Below, one piece after another: positions 32,080-41,408 of a stretch of 43,661 nt of DNA (position 1 is its first letter; each line of letters starts with the position of its first letter). Under the pieces are notes generated by a model that was not told where the DNA came from, made no database searches, and saw only the letters and a program-made list of their open reading frames with translations. The stretch is from Gammaproteobacteria bacterium (GTDB lineage: Bacteria; Pseudomonadota; Gammaproteobacteria; SURF-13): positions 1 through 43,661 of the forward strand of contig JACPZD010000012.1 in assembly GCA_016195665.1 (NCBI GenBank), given 5' to 3'. Position numbers and translations under genes: made by a program.

Positions 32080-32524
32080 CAGATACAAGGGAAAAGATAC
32101 AAGATACAAGGGGGAAGAGTAAAGCTAAGCGTCTATTTACCGGTACTGCTGATTTTTTGAATGAGGACTTGTAGCATTCGCGCTATCTCAGTGGCCTCTT
32201 GGATGAAGCGCCCGGTACTTACTTTATCAAGCAGCCCTACTTCAATGCCGATATAAAGCTGGGTACGCAACTCCCCACAAGAACCTTTGGCAATCTTAAG
32301 AAAACGAGCGTACTCGTTCGCCGAGCTTCTTTCGTAACCTTCCGCTATGTTGGAAGGTACTGACAATGCAGATCGAGTAATTTGATCCTTGAATACCCAG
32401 TCTTTGCAATTATCTAGAGTCTTGTAAATTTCGGCACAAAGGCGAGAGCTGCGCTTCCATACTTCAAGCTTCTCAAAAGCATCCACGCCCTAGCTTGTAT
32501 CTTTTCCCTTGTATCTTGTATCTG
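32080..32524. mobile_element. Heptad-arm inverted repeat element 5, carrying a four-helix-bundle ORF
   Basis: The left arm 32080-32110 begins CAGATACAAGGGAAAAG and the right arm 32494-32524 ends CTTGTATCTTGTATCTG. Both are 31 bases built from the same units (CAGATACAAG, ATACAAG, GGAAAAGATACAAG), with the inner two in swapped order. The 445-bp unit holds one ORF (32133-32486) that fills 80% of it. The shorter elements at 1956, 3437, 14175 and 31912 share the arms but have no ORF, as expected for non-autonomous relatives. Mobility is an inference. Confidence 0.65.
32133..32486 (-). CDS. Four-helix-bundle protein of the 23S rRNA intervening-sequence (S23/IVP) family
   Basis: This is a 117-residue helical protein with family motifs FEKLEVWKRSSRLCAEIY, SALSVPSNIAEGYER, FLKIAKGSCGELRTQLYIG and ARMLQVLIQKI. 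Members are found in intervening sequences of 23S rRNA and scattered on chromosomes; the Avd protein of diversity-generating retroelements has the same fold. Function is unsettled. The start is GTG 32486. The gene is framed on both sides by inverted heptad arms, directly after rpsI, so it looks like cargo of a small element rather than part of the ribosomal operon. Confidence 0.88.
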   Translation of the reverse strand: MDAFEKLEVWKRSSRLCAEIYKTLDNCKDWVFKDQITRSALSVPSNIAEGYERSSANEYARFLKIAKGSCGELRTQLYIGIEVGLLDKVSTGRFIQEATEIARMLQVLIQKISSTGK

Positions 32525-32528
32525 CGCT

Positions 32529-32921
32529 TTAGCGCTTCGAATATTGCGGCGCTCTGCGTGCCTTGTGCAGACCCACCTTCTTGCGCTCGACTTCGCGGGC
32601 GTCGCGGGTGACGAAACCGGCCTTGCGCAGGGCGGGGCGCAGGGCCGCGTCGTATTCGAGCAGGGCGCGGGTAATGCCGTGCCGGATGGCGCCGGCCTGG
32701 CCGCTGCTGCCGCCGCCCCGCACCACCACGCTGATGTCGAAGTTATCAACCAGATTCACCGTCTCCAGGGGTTGCCGCACCAGCATGCGCGCGGTTTCGC
32801 GCCCGAAGTAATTATCGAGGGTGCGGCGGTTGACGGTGATGGCGCCCTTGCCGGGCTTGAGATAGACGCGCGCGGTGGAACTCTTGCGGCGGCCGGTGCT
32901 GTAGTAAAGTTTGTCTGCCAT
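32529..32921 (-). CDS. rpsI: 30S ribosomal protein S9
   Basis: This is a 130-residue protein, full length. It has [38 protein letters not shown], and the basic C-terminus [17 protein letters not shown] that reaches the ribosomal P site. It lies nine bases after rplM, the standard S9/L13 pair. Element 5 begins four bases beyond its stop. Confidence 0.98.
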   Translation of the reverse strand: MADKLYYSTGRRKSSTARVYLKPGKGAITVNRRTLDNYFGRETARMLVRQPLETVNLVDNFDISVVVRGGGSSGQAGAIRHGITRALLEYDAALRPALRKAGFVTRDAREVERKKVGLHKARRAPQYSKR

Positions 32922-32930
32922 AGTTTTCTG

Positions 32931-33359
32931 CTAAATATCCAGGATTTGCGGTTGTTGCGCGGCGTGTTGATGCTGGCTGCCGGCATACACCTTGAGTTTG
33001 CGAAACATGTCGCGCCCCAACGGGCCCTTAGGCAACATGCCCTTGACGGCGATCTCGAGCACTTGCGCCGGGGCCTTCTGGATAAGCTTGGCGAAGGTGA
33101 TGGTCTTGAGCCCGCCAATGTAGCCGGAGTGCCGGTGGTAGAGCTTGTCTTGGGCCTTGTTGCCCGTGACCCGCACCTTTTCGGCATTGACGACGATGAT
33201 ATAATCGCCGGCGTCCATGTAGGGGGTGAATTCGGCTTTGTGCTTGCCGCGCAGGCGGCGGGCGATCTCGCTCGCGAGCCGGCCCAGGGTCTTGCCTGCG
33301 GCATCTACCACATACCAGTCACGCCGGACGGTCTCGGACTTGGCGTTAAAGGTCTTCAT
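32931..33359 (-). CDS. rplM: 50S ribosomal protein L13
   Basis: This is a 142-residue protein. [40 protein letters not shown] and [20 protein letters not shown] are diagnostic. ATG 33359 gives the family length; the upstream extension MYIGSSA is rejected. The promoter is probably within 33360-33440. Confidence 0.98.
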   Translation of the reverse strand: MKTFNAKSETVRRDWYVVDAAGKTLGRLASEIARRLRGKHKAEFTPYMDAGDYIIVVNAEKVRVTGNKAQDKLYHRHSGYIGGLKTITFAKLIQKAPAQVLEIAVKGMLPKGPLGRDMFRKLKVYAGSQHQHAAQQPQILDI

Positions 33360-33506
33360 TGCGCTGCTCCCGATGTACAAAGAATGTAAATTTTACCTAA
33401 ATGCACGGTCCGCGGCAAGTCTGATGATTATCCAAGGCTCATTACCTCTTCACCCTTACGAGGCCCAACCGCGACTCCCGATCACTTTGACGGCGCTCAA
33501 ACTCGC

Positions 33507-36047
33507 TTATGACGTTACGAAATGGCGATAGAACCAGCGCTTGCCCATTTCCACGATGACCAGATAGGCCGCAACCATAGCCGCGAGGATAACAAAAAAG
33601 GCCGGCGGCAGCGGCACAAAACCGAACTGCGCGGCCAGGGGGGTGTACGGGAGCAGCGCCCCAATGGCGACCACGGTCAAAGAACTCCAAATTAACCAGG
33701 CATGGGGTCTGGACTTGAACGGATTGCCGCGGGTGCGGATTACAAAGATCACTAAAACCTGCGTGGCGAGCGATTCCACAAACCAGCCGGTTTGAAACAG
33801 GGCCTCGCCGGCGTGCAAGACCTTGAGCATCACGTAAAAAGTGAGAAAATCAAACACGGAACTGACCGGCCCGATGCTCAACATGAAATTACGCACGAAG
33901 GCCATGTCCCAGTGGCGCGGGCGCTTGAGATCGTCTTCATCCACGCTGTCCAGGGGTATCGCGATCTCGGAGATGTCATAGAGGAAATTGTTGAGCAGGA
34001 TCTGCAACGGCAGCATGGGGATAAACGGCAGGACCAGCGCCGCCCCGGCCATGCTGAACATGTTGCCGAAGTTGGAGCTGGTCGCCATCATGATGTACTT
34101 CATGACATTGCCGAAAGTGCGGCGGCCTTCCAGCACGCCGTCGTGGAGCACATGCAGATCCCGCCTCAGCAAAATCATCTCCGCCGCCTCCTTGGCGACA
34201 TCCACGGCGCTGTCCACCGAGATCCCGATGTCCGCCGAGTGCAGCGAGGGCGCGTCATTGACGCCGTCGCCGAGATAACCCACGGTATGGCCCCTTGCCT
34301 TGAGCGCCAGGATGATGCGGTTTTTTTGCGCGGGCGTGACGCGGCAAAAGAGATTGACGGCCTCGGCCTGCGCCTGCAGCGCCGGGTCGTCCAACTGCTG
34401 GATTTGCGACCCGTTCAGCATGCCGGTGACCGCCAGCCCCAACTCCTTGCACACGTGACGGGTAACGAGTTCATTGTCGCCGGTGATGACCTTGACCGCC
34501 ACACCACTGCCCGCGAGTGCGGCCAGCGCCCCCGCCGCACTCTGTTTCGGAGGATCGAGAAAGGCCGCCAAACCGGCAAACACCAGTCCGGTCTCATCGC
34601 TCACTACCGCGTGCGGATGGTCGCGCGCCACCTCACGAAAGGCGATGCCGAGCACCCGGAAGCCCTCGCGGCCCAGATCATCGTAGAGTGATTGAATCCT
34701 GGAGAGCGTCGCCTGATCGAGCGGCTGGTGCGCCGCTTCGGCGCCGGCGAGGTAGTGAGTGGAGAGACGCAGAATATCCTCCGGCGAGCCCTTGACCGCG
34801 AGGAGCCGCGTAGCCCCGTTGTCCACCAGCACCGACACGCGCCGCCGCTCGAAATCAAACGGCGCCTCGTCTATCTTTTGCCAAGCGCTGACGTCAATCT
34901 CTTCGTGTTCGAGGATGGCCTCATCGAGCGGACTTTTAAGGCCGGTTTCAAAATAGCTGTTGAGGTAGGCGAGCCTGAGCACCTCCGTGCTGTCGCGCCC
35001 GTAGGCGTCGAGGTGGCGCTCGAGACGAATGCGCGCCTCTGTGAGCGTGCCGGTCTTGTCGGTGCAGAGTACATCCATACTGCCCAGGTTTTGTATCGCT
35101 ATCATCTGTTTGACAACGACGTGCTTCTCGGCCATGCGCAGCGCGCCGCGCGCCAGCGTGACCGTCACCACCATCGGCAACAGTTCCGGCGTCAATCCCA
35201 CCGCGAGCGCCAACGCAAACAGCAGCGACTCCAGCATCGGCCGGTGAAACAGCGCATTCACCAATAAGACAAACACTACAAGCAGGAAGGTCATGCGCAG
35301 GATGAGCAGGCCGAACTGGCGGGTGCCCAGCTCAAAGGCGGTGCGCGGGGCCTTGCGGGCAAGCGTTTGGGCAATGCCGCCGACAGACGTTTCCGCGCCT
35401 GTCGCGCACACCAGTATCTTCGCCATGCCGCTCACTACCGATGCGCCCATGAACACCGTGTTCTGCGCGCCGCCCATCTCCTCGACGGCGCCCGCAAGGT
35501 CGCCCGGGTGCTTTTCAACCGGGTAGGGCTCGCCGGTGAGCAGGGCCTGGTTGACGAAGAAATCGCGTGCCTCCAGCACCCGGCCATCGGCGGGCACGAT
35601 ATCACCGGCGGTCAGCAGCATGATGTCGCCGGGGACGATCTTGGCGACCATCACCTCGCGCGATTGACCGTCGCGCACTGCTTGCGCGTGCACGGCGACC
35701 GACTGGCGCAGCTTTTCCGCCGCGCGTTCGGCATGCCGTTCCTGTGCGAAGTCGAGCGCGACGCTGGACATCACGATGACGCCGATGATCAGCGCTCCCG
35801 TCACCTCACCGGTGAAGGCCGACACCGCCGACGCGGCGAGCAACAGCAAAATCAGCGGATTATTGATGCGCAGCAAAAACTGAATCATCAGGGCCCGCTC
35901 AGGCCTCTTTTGCAATACGTTGGGCCCGTAGCGGCGTAGCCGGTCCTTCGCCTCGGCCTGGGTCAACCCCTCCGGGCGCGCGTCGAGCCGAGCAAGCAGC
36001 GCGTCGAGCGGAAGGTTCCAAAATGCAGCTTCGATTGTTTTATACAT
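33507..36047 (-). CDS. mgtA: Magnesium-translocating P-type ATPase (MgtA type)
   Basis: This is an 846-residue P3B-type ATPase for Mg2+ import. An N-terminal cation ATPase domain (LARLDARPEGLTQAEAKDRL) is followed by the actuator motif LLTGEPYPVEK, the M4 motif GLTPELLPMVV, the phosphorylation site DKTGTLT, KGSPEDIL, and the hinge GDGVNDAPSL. The M6 motif NNFLYDISEIAIPLDSVD corresponds to MgtA's NxxYDxSQxxxPxDxVD. There are about ten membrane helices. A long structured Mg-sensing leader as in enteric mgtA is not evident upstream, where a repeat occupies part of the region. Confidence 0.92.
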   Translation of the reverse strand: MYKTIEAAFWNLPLDALLARLDARPEGLTQAEAKDRLRRYGPNVLQKRPERALMIQFLLRINNPLILLLLAASAVSAFTGEVTGALIIGVIVMSSVALDFAQERHAERAAEKLRQSVAVHAQAVRDGQSREVMVAKIVPGDIMLLTAGDIVPADGRVLEARDFFVNQALLTGEPYPVEKHPGDLAGAVEEMGGAQNTVFMGASVVSGMAKILVCATGAETSVGGIAQTLARKAPRTAFELGTRQFGLLILRMTFLLVVFVLLVNALFHRPMLESLLFALALAVGLTPELLPMVVTVTLARGALRMAEKHVVVKQMIAIQNLGSMDVLCTDKTGTLTEARIRLERHLDAYGRDSTEVLRLAYLNSYFETGLKSPLDEAILEHEEIDVSAWQKIDEAPFDFERRRVSVLVDNGATRLLAVKGSPEDILRLSTHYLAGAEAAHQPLDQATLSRIQSLYDDLGREGFRVLGIAFREVARDHPHAVVSDETGLVFAGLAAFLDPPKQSAAGALAALAGSGVAVKVITGDNELVTRHVCKELGLAVTGMLNGSQIQQLDDPALQAQAEAVNLFCRVTPAQKNRIILALKARGHTVGYLGDGVNDAPSLHSADIGISVDSAVDVAKEAAEMILLRRDLHVLHDGVLEGRRTFGNVMKYIMMATSSNFGNMFSMAGAALVLPFIPMLPLQILLNNFLYDISEIAIPLDSVDEDDLKRPRHWDMAFVRNFMLSIGPVSSVFDFLTFYVMLKVLHAGEALFQTGWFVESLATQVLVIFVIRTRGNPFKSRPHAWLIWSSLTVVAIGALLPYTPLAAQFGFVPLPPAFFVILAAMVAAYLVIVEMGKRWFYRHFVTS

Positions 36048-36089
36048 AGCGACAGAAATCGTAGCGAGCGGGTTTCAGGCGGGGGCGGC

Positions 36090-36142
36090 GGAGCGCAGGA
36101 ACCGGAGTGTACATAAGAGTACATGAGGATTCCGAGCACCGC
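36090..36142. repeat. REP-like imperfect inverted repeat upstream of mgtA
   Basis: GGAACCGGAGTGTAC and GTACATGAGGATTCC are imperfect inverted arms around ATAAGA, flanked by GAGCGCA and GAGCACCGC. It lies in the divergent gap between mgtA and the DUF1134 gene. Confidence 0.6.
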
Positions 36143-36274
36143 ACGCACCCGCATCAAAGCCGCGCAGTAGATTTATGACGCTATGTATAGCGGGCTGTAA
36201 CACAGGAAAAGTATACTCTCCCAAGCTGTTGTATTATGCTTATCGGCAGTAGACCGCTAAGGAGGTAACTCGGT

Positions 36275-36826
36275 ATGCGTGTGCTCTCTTTTTTGCTCAT
36301 CAGTCTGTTCAGCGCCGTTGTCTGTGCCGCCGGCAACGATAACGACACTTACGACAAAGACTCTATCCTCAAAGAGGCTAATTCCTTCTTCGGCGAGACC
36401 ACGGCGGGACTTGCCGGGGTGATCGAAAAGGCCTTTGCCGACCAGGGCCGTCCAAACGGCTATATTAAAGGTGAAGAGGTGAGCGGCGCTTTAGGTGTGG
36501 GGCTGCGCTATGGCAATGGCAGCCTTACCCTGAAAAAGGGTGGCGGCCGCAAAGTGCACTGGACGGGGCCTTCGATCGGTTTCGACGTGGGCGCCAACGC
36601 CTCCAAGGTGTTTGTGCTGGTCTACCATCTGCCGAACGCTAACGCCATCTATCAGCGCTATCCCGCCGTCGAGGGCAGTTTTTATTACGTGGCCGGGGCA
36701 GGCATCAATTACCAGCAGCGGGGCAACATCATCCTCGCGCCAATCCGGGTGGGAGTAGGCCTGCGCGGCGGGGTGAATTTAGGTTATATCAACTACACCA
36801 AAGAAAAAACTTGGATACCGTTCTGA
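36275..36826 (+). CDS. DUF1134 family exported protein (EipA-like)
   Basis: This is a 183-residue protein with a signal peptide (MRVLSFLLISLFSAVVCAAG) and a DUF1134 domain: VSGALGVGLRYGNGSLTLKK, VHWTGPSIGFDVGANASKVF, GNIILAPIRVGVGLRGGVNL and the ending TWIPF. The Brucella member EipA is a periplasmic envelope-integrity protein. AAGGAGG lies 10 bases before the ATG. It converges with parB, with seven bases between stops. Envelope function is inferred from the family. Confidence 0.88.
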   Translation: MRVLSFLLISLFSAVVCAAGNDNDTYDKDSILKEANSFFGETTAGLAGVIEKAFADQGRPNGYIKGEEVSGALGVGLRYGNGSLTLKKGGGRKVHWTGPSIGFDVGANASKVFVLVYHLPNANAIYQRYPAVEGSFYYVAGAGINYQQRGNIILAPIRVGVGLRGGVNLGYINYTKEKTWIPF

Positions 36827-36833
36827 GAACCCA

Positions 36834-37700
36834 CTATTTGATATGGGCTAGAATGCCTTCCAGTTCATCCAGGCTATTATACTGAATGACTAGCTTGCCC
36901 CTGCCTTTGCTGCCCTGCTGAAAGATGACGCTGGCGCCGAGCCTTTCGGAGAGTTCTTCCTGGAGGTTGCGGATATTGGGATCGAGCGGTTTGCCCGTTG
37001 GCGAACGCGGCTTGGGTTGAGCCTGCAAGCGCTGCACCAGATGTTCGGTCTCACGCACCGATAGCCCCTTCGCCACCACGGTATGCGCCGCTTCGCTCTG
37101 CGGCCCGCCTTCAAGCCCTAGCAACGCACGGGCGTGGCCCATCTCCAGGTTGCCTTCTTCGAGCAGGCGTTTCACATCCTCGTTGAGTGTGAGCAGGCGC
37201 AGCAGATTCGAGACTGCGGCGCGCGAGCGGCCGACCTCTTCGGCGACACGCTGGTGAGTCAGCTCAAATTCGTTGATGAGGCGTTGCAGCGCGTTGGCCT
37301 CTTCTAAAGGGTTGAGGTCTTCGCGCTGGATGTTTTCGATAAGCGCCATTGCGACGGCGGCCTGATCGGGCACATTGCGTATGACCGCCGGGATTTCGGT
37401 GAGGCCCGCAAGCTGGGCCGCGCGCCAGCGGCGCTCGCCGGCGATGATCTCATAACTGCCCGGTGTGCTTAACGCGCGCACCACGATAGGCTGCACCACG
37501 CCCTGGGCGCGGATGGAGTTGGCGAGATCTTCAAGGCTCTCGGTGTGCATGTTCGTGCGCGGTTGATATTTGCCGCGCTGGATGACGTCGAGCGGCAGAT
37601 GGCGTAGCGCTCCCTGAGTACCGCCCTTTCCCTCATCGGCGCGAGCGCCGGAGAGCAGCGCCTCCAGGCCGCGCCCCAGGCCGCGTTTCTTGACTGTCAC
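36834..37700 (-). CDS. parB: Chromosome-partitioning protein ParB
   Basis: This is a 288-residue parS-binding CTPase. It has the N-terminal KKRGLGRGLEALLSG, Box I (QPRTNMHTESLEDLANSI; QPIVVR), Box II GERRWRAAQLAG, and IENIQREDLNPLEEA. The helix-turn-helix is LTHQRVAEEVGRSRAAVSNL. The C-terminal dimer domain ends GKLVIQYNSLDELEGILAHI. It follows parA in the mnmG-rsmG-parA-parB order that marks origin-proximal DNA. I did not find a parS-like site in this window. Confidence 0.97.
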   Translation of the reverse strand: MTVKKRGLGRGLEALLSGARADEGKGGTQGALRHLPLDVIQRGKYQPRTNMHTESLEDLANSIRAQGVVQPIVVRALSTPGSYEIIAGERRWRAAQLAGLTEIPAVIRNVPDQAAVAMALIENIQREDLNPLEEANALQRLINEFELTHQRVAEEVGRSRAAVSNLLRLLTLNEDVKRLLEEGNLEMGHARALLGLEGGPQSEAAHTVVAKGLSVRETEHLVQRLQAQPKPRSPTGKPLDPNIRNLQEELSERLGASVIFQQGSKGRGKLVIQYNSLDELEGILAHIK

Positions 37701-37718
37701 CTTGCCTCGTCTCCTTTT

Positions 37719-38528
37719 CTAAACCGCAGCGCCAGACGCCGCCTCATTGGCCGCCCCGGCCAGCCCGGCGTCTTTTTTCAGCATCTCGCCGGCCAAGGCC
37801 AGATAGGAAAGCGCGCCCCGCGAGGCGCGGTCATAGACCAGCGCCGGCAGCCCGTGACTGGGGGCCTCGGCCAGGCGCACATTGCGGGGGATCACGGTGG
37901 CGTAGACCTGGTCGCCGAAGTGCTGGGCAAGCTGGGCCGCCACGTCGTTGGCGAGATTGTTGCGCGGGTCGAACATGGTGCGCAACAGGCCTTCGATCCT
38001 GAGGGTGCGGTTATGCGCCTCGCGGATCTTGTCTATCGTGCTGAGCAGGGCGGACAAACCCTCCAGCGCATAGTACTCACACTGCATGGGAATCAGCACC
38101 GAGTGCGCCGCCACCAGGGCGTTGACCGTCAGCATGTTCAGGGAGGGCGGGCAGTCAATCAGGATGTAGTCGTACTGGTCGCGCACCGGCTCCAGCGCGG
38201 CGCGCAGCCGTGACTCACGATCCTCACGCTGCATCAGTTCGACCTCGGCCGCGGTGAGGTCGGAGTTGCCGGGCAGCACAAAGAACCGTTTGATGCGCGT
38301 CTCGACGGCGGCATCGGCGACCGTAGCCTGGCCCATCAGCACTTCATAGGAGGAGGATTGCAGTGTATTCTTGTCTATCCCGCTGCCCATGGTGGCGTTG
38401 CCCTGCGGGTCGAGATCAATCAACAGCACGCACCGCCCGCACGCGGCCAGCGAGGCGGCCAGATTAATGCCGGTGGTGGTCTTGCCGACGCCGCCCTTCT
38501 GGTTGGCCAATGCAATGATTTTTCCCAT
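37719..38528 (-). CDS. parA: Chromosome-partitioning ATPase ParA (Soj)
   Basis: This is a 269-residue Walker-type ATPase. It has the deviant Walker A NQKGGVGKTTTGINLAASL, Walker B YDYILIDCPPSLNMLT, and the DNA-binding-type C-terminal half (TVIPRNVRLAEAPSHGLP). It cooperates with ParB to segregate the origin region. Its first base overlaps the rsmG stop, so the genes are coupled. Confidence 0.97.
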   Translation of the reverse strand: MGKIIALANQKGGVGKTTTGINLAASLAACGRCVLLIDLDPQGNATMGSGIDKNTLQSSSYEVLMGQATVADAAVETRIKRFFVLPGNSDLTAAEVELMQREDRESRLRAALEPVRDQYDYILIDCPPSLNMLTVNALVAAHSVLIPMQCEYYALEGLSALLSTIDKIREAHNRTLRIEGLLRTMFDPRNNLANDVAAQLAQHFGDQVYATVIPRNVRLAEAPSHGLPALVYDRASRGALSYLALAGEMLKKDAGLAGAANEAASGAAV

Positions 38529-39175
38529 TAAATTACATTTTTACCGATGCGCACGAGATGACGTTGCTCGTCCAGGCCGGGCACCACCAGCTTGCAGACC
38601 TCCAGAACCTTGAAGGGTGAGATGACCTGTCCCAGCTCGTCTTTGGGGTAGCTGCCTTTCATGGCCAGAAATTCGCCGTCTTCCGTCAAGAGATGCCCCG
38701 CAAGCCTCAACATCTCGGCAAGGCTCGCAAAGGCGCGTGTAAGCAGTGTATCGAATTTTTGCGCCGGCCGGTACCTCTCTACCCGCTCGTGCACCACCTG
38801 CACGTTGTCAAGCCCAAGCTCACCCTTGGCCTGAAGCACAAAGCGGGTCTTTTTGGCATTGCTGTCCAACAAGGTAAATTGATGCTGCGGGCAAGCGAGG
38901 GCCAAGGGAATCCCCGGCAGGCCGGCGCCGGTGCCGATGTCCAGGATGTTCGGCCCCTTCAGAAACGGCCGCACCGCCAGACTATCGAGAATATGGTGCG
39001 TAATCATTTGCACAGGATCACGCACCGCGGTGAGATTATAGGTCTTGTTCCACTTGTCGAGCAGCGCCACGTAGTCCAGCAGGCGCCGCCCGGTCTCAGC
39101 GGGCAGTGCCAACCCCAACTCCTTCAGACCCAGGCGCAACACCTTATCTTGCAGGTTCCTCAGCGGCTCGGGCAT
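38528..39175 (-). CDS. rsmG: 16S rRNA (guanine-527-N7)-methyltransferase RsmG (GidB)
   Basis: This is a 215-residue SAM-dependent enzyme that makes m7G527 in 16S rRNA. Diagnostic motifs are KTYNLTAVRDPVQMITHHIL, LDIGTGAGLPGIPLAL (SAM site), DSNAKKTRFVLQA and LLTRAFASLAEML. It lies four bases after the mnmG stop and overlaps parA by one base. Loss of this gene in other bacteria gives low-level streptomycin resistance. Confidence 0.97.
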   Translation of the reverse strand: MPEPLRNLQDKVLRLGLKELGLALPAETGRRLLDYVALLDKWNKTYNLTAVRDPVQMITHHILDSLAVRPFLKGPNILDIGTGAGLPGIPLALACPQHQFTLLDSNAKKTRFVLQAKGELGLDNVQVVHERVERYRPAQKFDTLLTRAFASLAEMLRLAGHLLTEDGEFLAMKGSYPKDELGQVISPFKVLEVCKLVVPGLDEQRHLVRIGKNVI

Positions 39176-39179
39176 GAGG

Positions 39180-41057
39180 TTACCGTGCGCGATACTGTTT
39201 GATGTGTACCAGCAACAACGAAAGGGCTGCGGGCGTAACCCCGGAAATACGGCCCGCCTGGCCCAGCGTGGCTGGCTTGTGGCTGTTCAGTTTTTGCTGG
39301 ATTTCCCTGGACAACCCGCGCACGTTCATATAATCGAAATCCGACGGCAACGCGGTTTCTTCGTGCCTGCGCTGACGTGCGATTTCATCGTGCTGGCGCT
39401 CGATGTAGCCGTGGTATTTTGCCTGTATCTCCACCTGTTCGGCGGCCTTGTCGTCCGCCAGCGCCTCGCCTGCGCCCGGCAACGTCATCAAGGAGCGATA
39501 AGTGACATCCGGACGGCGCAGCAAATCCAGCAGATTATATTCGCGCGTTATCGCCTGGCCGAGCACGCGCTCGGCATCGCCGGCAGATAACGATTCCGGC
39601 CGCACCCAAGTCGTCTGCAGGCGTTGCTGCTCTTTTTCTATCGCCTCGCGTTTGGTTTCAAATATGCGCCAGCGCGCGTCATCCACCACACCGAGTTCGC
39701 GCCCCCTGGGCGTCAACCGCAGGTCGGCGTTATCCTCGCGCAGCAACAAGCGATACTCCGCGCGGCTGGTGAACATGCGATAAGGCTCACTCGTGCCGCG
39801 TGTGATGAGGTCGTCGATGAGTACGCCGACATAGGCCTCGTCGCGGCGCGGACACCACGGGGCTTTATCCTGCACGCGCAACGCGGCGTTGATGCCCGCG
39901 ATGATGCCTTGCGCGGCGGCCTCTTCATAGCCGGTGGTGCCGTTGATCTGGCCCGCGAAAAATAAATTACTAATAATTTTGGTTTCGAGCGACGGCTGCA
40001 AATCGCGCGGATCGAAATAATCGTACTCAATCGCGTAACCGGGACGCGTGAGATGCGCGTTTTCAAAACCCTTGATGGAGCGCACCAATTCCATCTGCAC
40101 GTCGAACGGCAGGCTCGTTGAAATGCCGTTGGGATAGACTTCGTGCGTGGTCAGCCCCTCTGGCTCGACAAAAATCTGGTGCGAAGTCTTGTCGGCAAAG
40201 CGCACGATCTTGTCTTCGATGGACGGGCAGTAACGCGGCCCCACGCCCTCGATCACGCCGGTGTACATGGGCGAGCGGTCGAGACCGTTACGAATGATCT
40301 CGTGCGTTTTTTCGTTGGTGTGCGTGATGTGGCAGGACACTTGGCGCGGGTGATCTTCGGCGCGCCCCATAAAGGAAAACACCGGCAGCGGATCGTCCCC
40401 CGGCTGCGGCGTGAGCTTTGAATAATCTATCGTGCGCCCGTCTATGCGCGGCGGCGTGCCGGTTTTCAAACGTCCCACACGAAACGGCAAATCGCGCATG
40501 CGGCTCGCCAGCGCGTTCGCGGGCGGGTCGCCCGCGCGCCCGCCTTGATAATTGGAAAGCCCGACATGAATCCGCCCGGCGAGAAACGTGCCCACCGTCA
40601 TCACGACGCATTGCGCATTGAAACGCACGCCCATTTGGGTGACCACACCCGTGACGCGCTCGCCTTCGATAATTAAATCTTCCACCGCCTGCTGAAAAAT
40701 CGAAAGATTGGGTTGCGTCTCCAGCGCATGGCGCACGACCTGCCGGTACAGCACACGGTCCGCCTGCGCGCGCGTGGCGCGCACCGCCGGACCCTTGCTC
40801 GCATTCAAAATACGAAACTGTATGCCGGCCTGATCCGCCGCGTGCGCCATCAGGCCGCCGAGCGTATCGACCTCTTTCACCAGATGCCCCTTGCCGATGC
40901 CGCCGATGGACGGATTGCAACTCATCTGGCCCAGCGTCTCGATGCTCTGCGTGAGCAACAGCGTGCGCGCACCCATGCGCGCCGACGCCAGAGCCGCTTC
41001 GGTGCCGGCGTGCCCGCCGCCGACGATAATGACATCGAATTTATTTTGGTACTGCAT
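39180..41057 (-). CDS. mnmG: tRNA uridine-34 modification enzyme MnmG (GidA)
   Basis: This is a 625-residue FAD enzyme that, with MnmE, makes cmnm5U34 in tRNAs. It has the FAD site [71 protein letters not shown] and [19 protein letters not shown]. The C-terminal helical MnmE-binding domain is [20 protein letters not shown]. In most gammaproteobacteria mnmE, yidC, rnpA and rpmH lie upstream. Here the upstream side holds a toxin-antitoxin-like pair and an integron, so the locus has been rearranged or invaded. Confidence 0.98.
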   Translation of the reverse strand: MQYQNKFDVIIVGGGHAGTEAALASARMGARTLLLTQSIETLGQMSCNPSIGGIGKGHLVKEVDTLGGLMAHAADQAGIQFRILNASKGPAVRATRAQADRVLYRQVVRHALETQPNLSIFQQAVEDLIIEGERVTGVVTQMGVRFNAQCVVMTVGTFLAGRIHVGLSNYQGGRAGDPPANALASRMRDLPFRVGRLKTGTPPRIDGRTIDYSKLTPQPGDDPLPVFSFMGRAEDHPRQVSCHITHTNEKTHEIIRNGLDRSPMYTGVIEGVGPRYCPSIEDKIVRFADKTSHQIFVEPEGLTTHEVYPNGISTSLPFDVQMELVRSIKGFENAHLTRPGYAIEYDYFDPRDLQPSLETKIISNLFFAGQINGTTGYEEAAAQGIIAGINAALRVQDKAPWCPRRDEAYVGVLIDDLITRGTSEPYRMFTSRAEYRLLLREDNADLRLTPRGRELGVVDDARWRIFETKREAIEKEQQRLQTTWVRPESLSAGDAERVLGQAITREYNLLDLLRRPDVTYRSLMTLPGAGEALADDKAAEQVEIQAKYHGYIERQHDEIARQRRHEETALPSDFDYMNVRGLSREIQQKLNSHKPATLGQAGRISGVTPAALSLLLVHIKQYRAR

Positions 41058-41069
41058 AGTACAGTTTGT

Positions 41070-41408
41070 TCAGGTATTGCTAATTTCCACTAGACTTTCC
41101 CCGGATGTTAAAAGCTTTAATGCCGCTGGGAGAGCCTTGATAAAAACCTGTTGGAGATAAGCATTCGAGGTATTGCCACAGGTGATCCAAATAATCTGTG
41201 GTGGTGCCCCATGTTGCTCAAACAAGCGCACAAAACCGGCGTCTTTGGTCATTACCACTGCGGATGCTTCCCTCGCAGCAAAAAATATCCGTTCATCACT
41301 TGCATCTCGAAGCCCTAAGTCTCGTAAGGCGTTGGCCTCAACTGAAAACTGCTCTCTCATCCAGGAGGGTAGGGCGGGAGAAAGCTGGGCGTCCACCCAG
41401 ATAATCAT
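41070..41408 (-). CDS. DUF5615 PIN-like protein, putative toxin
   Basis: This is a 112-residue PIN-like protein of the DUF5615 family. It has the N-terminal acidic site MIIWVDAQLSPALPSWM, the DASDERIFFAARE segment, and the second acidic motif VVMTKDAGFVRL. Members are usually encoded right after a DUF433 protein, as here (4-bp overlap), and are regarded as a VapBC-like toxin-antitoxin type. It lies 12 bases upstream of mnmG, so mnmG may be read from this module's promoter. Confidence 0.87.
   Translation of the reverse strand: MIIWVDAQLSPALPSWMREQFSVEANALRDLGLRDASDERIFFAAREASAVVMTKDAGFVRLFEQHGAPPQIIWITCGNTSNAYLQQVFIKALPAALKLLTSGESLVEISNT

Noticed and set aside
36179-36192. CGCTATGTATAGCG inverted repeat as an operator for the DUF1134 gene
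   Set aside because: It is a short palindrome with no second copy or linked regulator; it could be chance.
36834-41057. A parS site or dnaA boxes marking oriC near parAB-mnmG
   Set aside because: Reading the region, I found no convincing TGTTTCACGTGAAACA-like sequence or cluster of TTATCCACA boxes. A computed search should confirm this.
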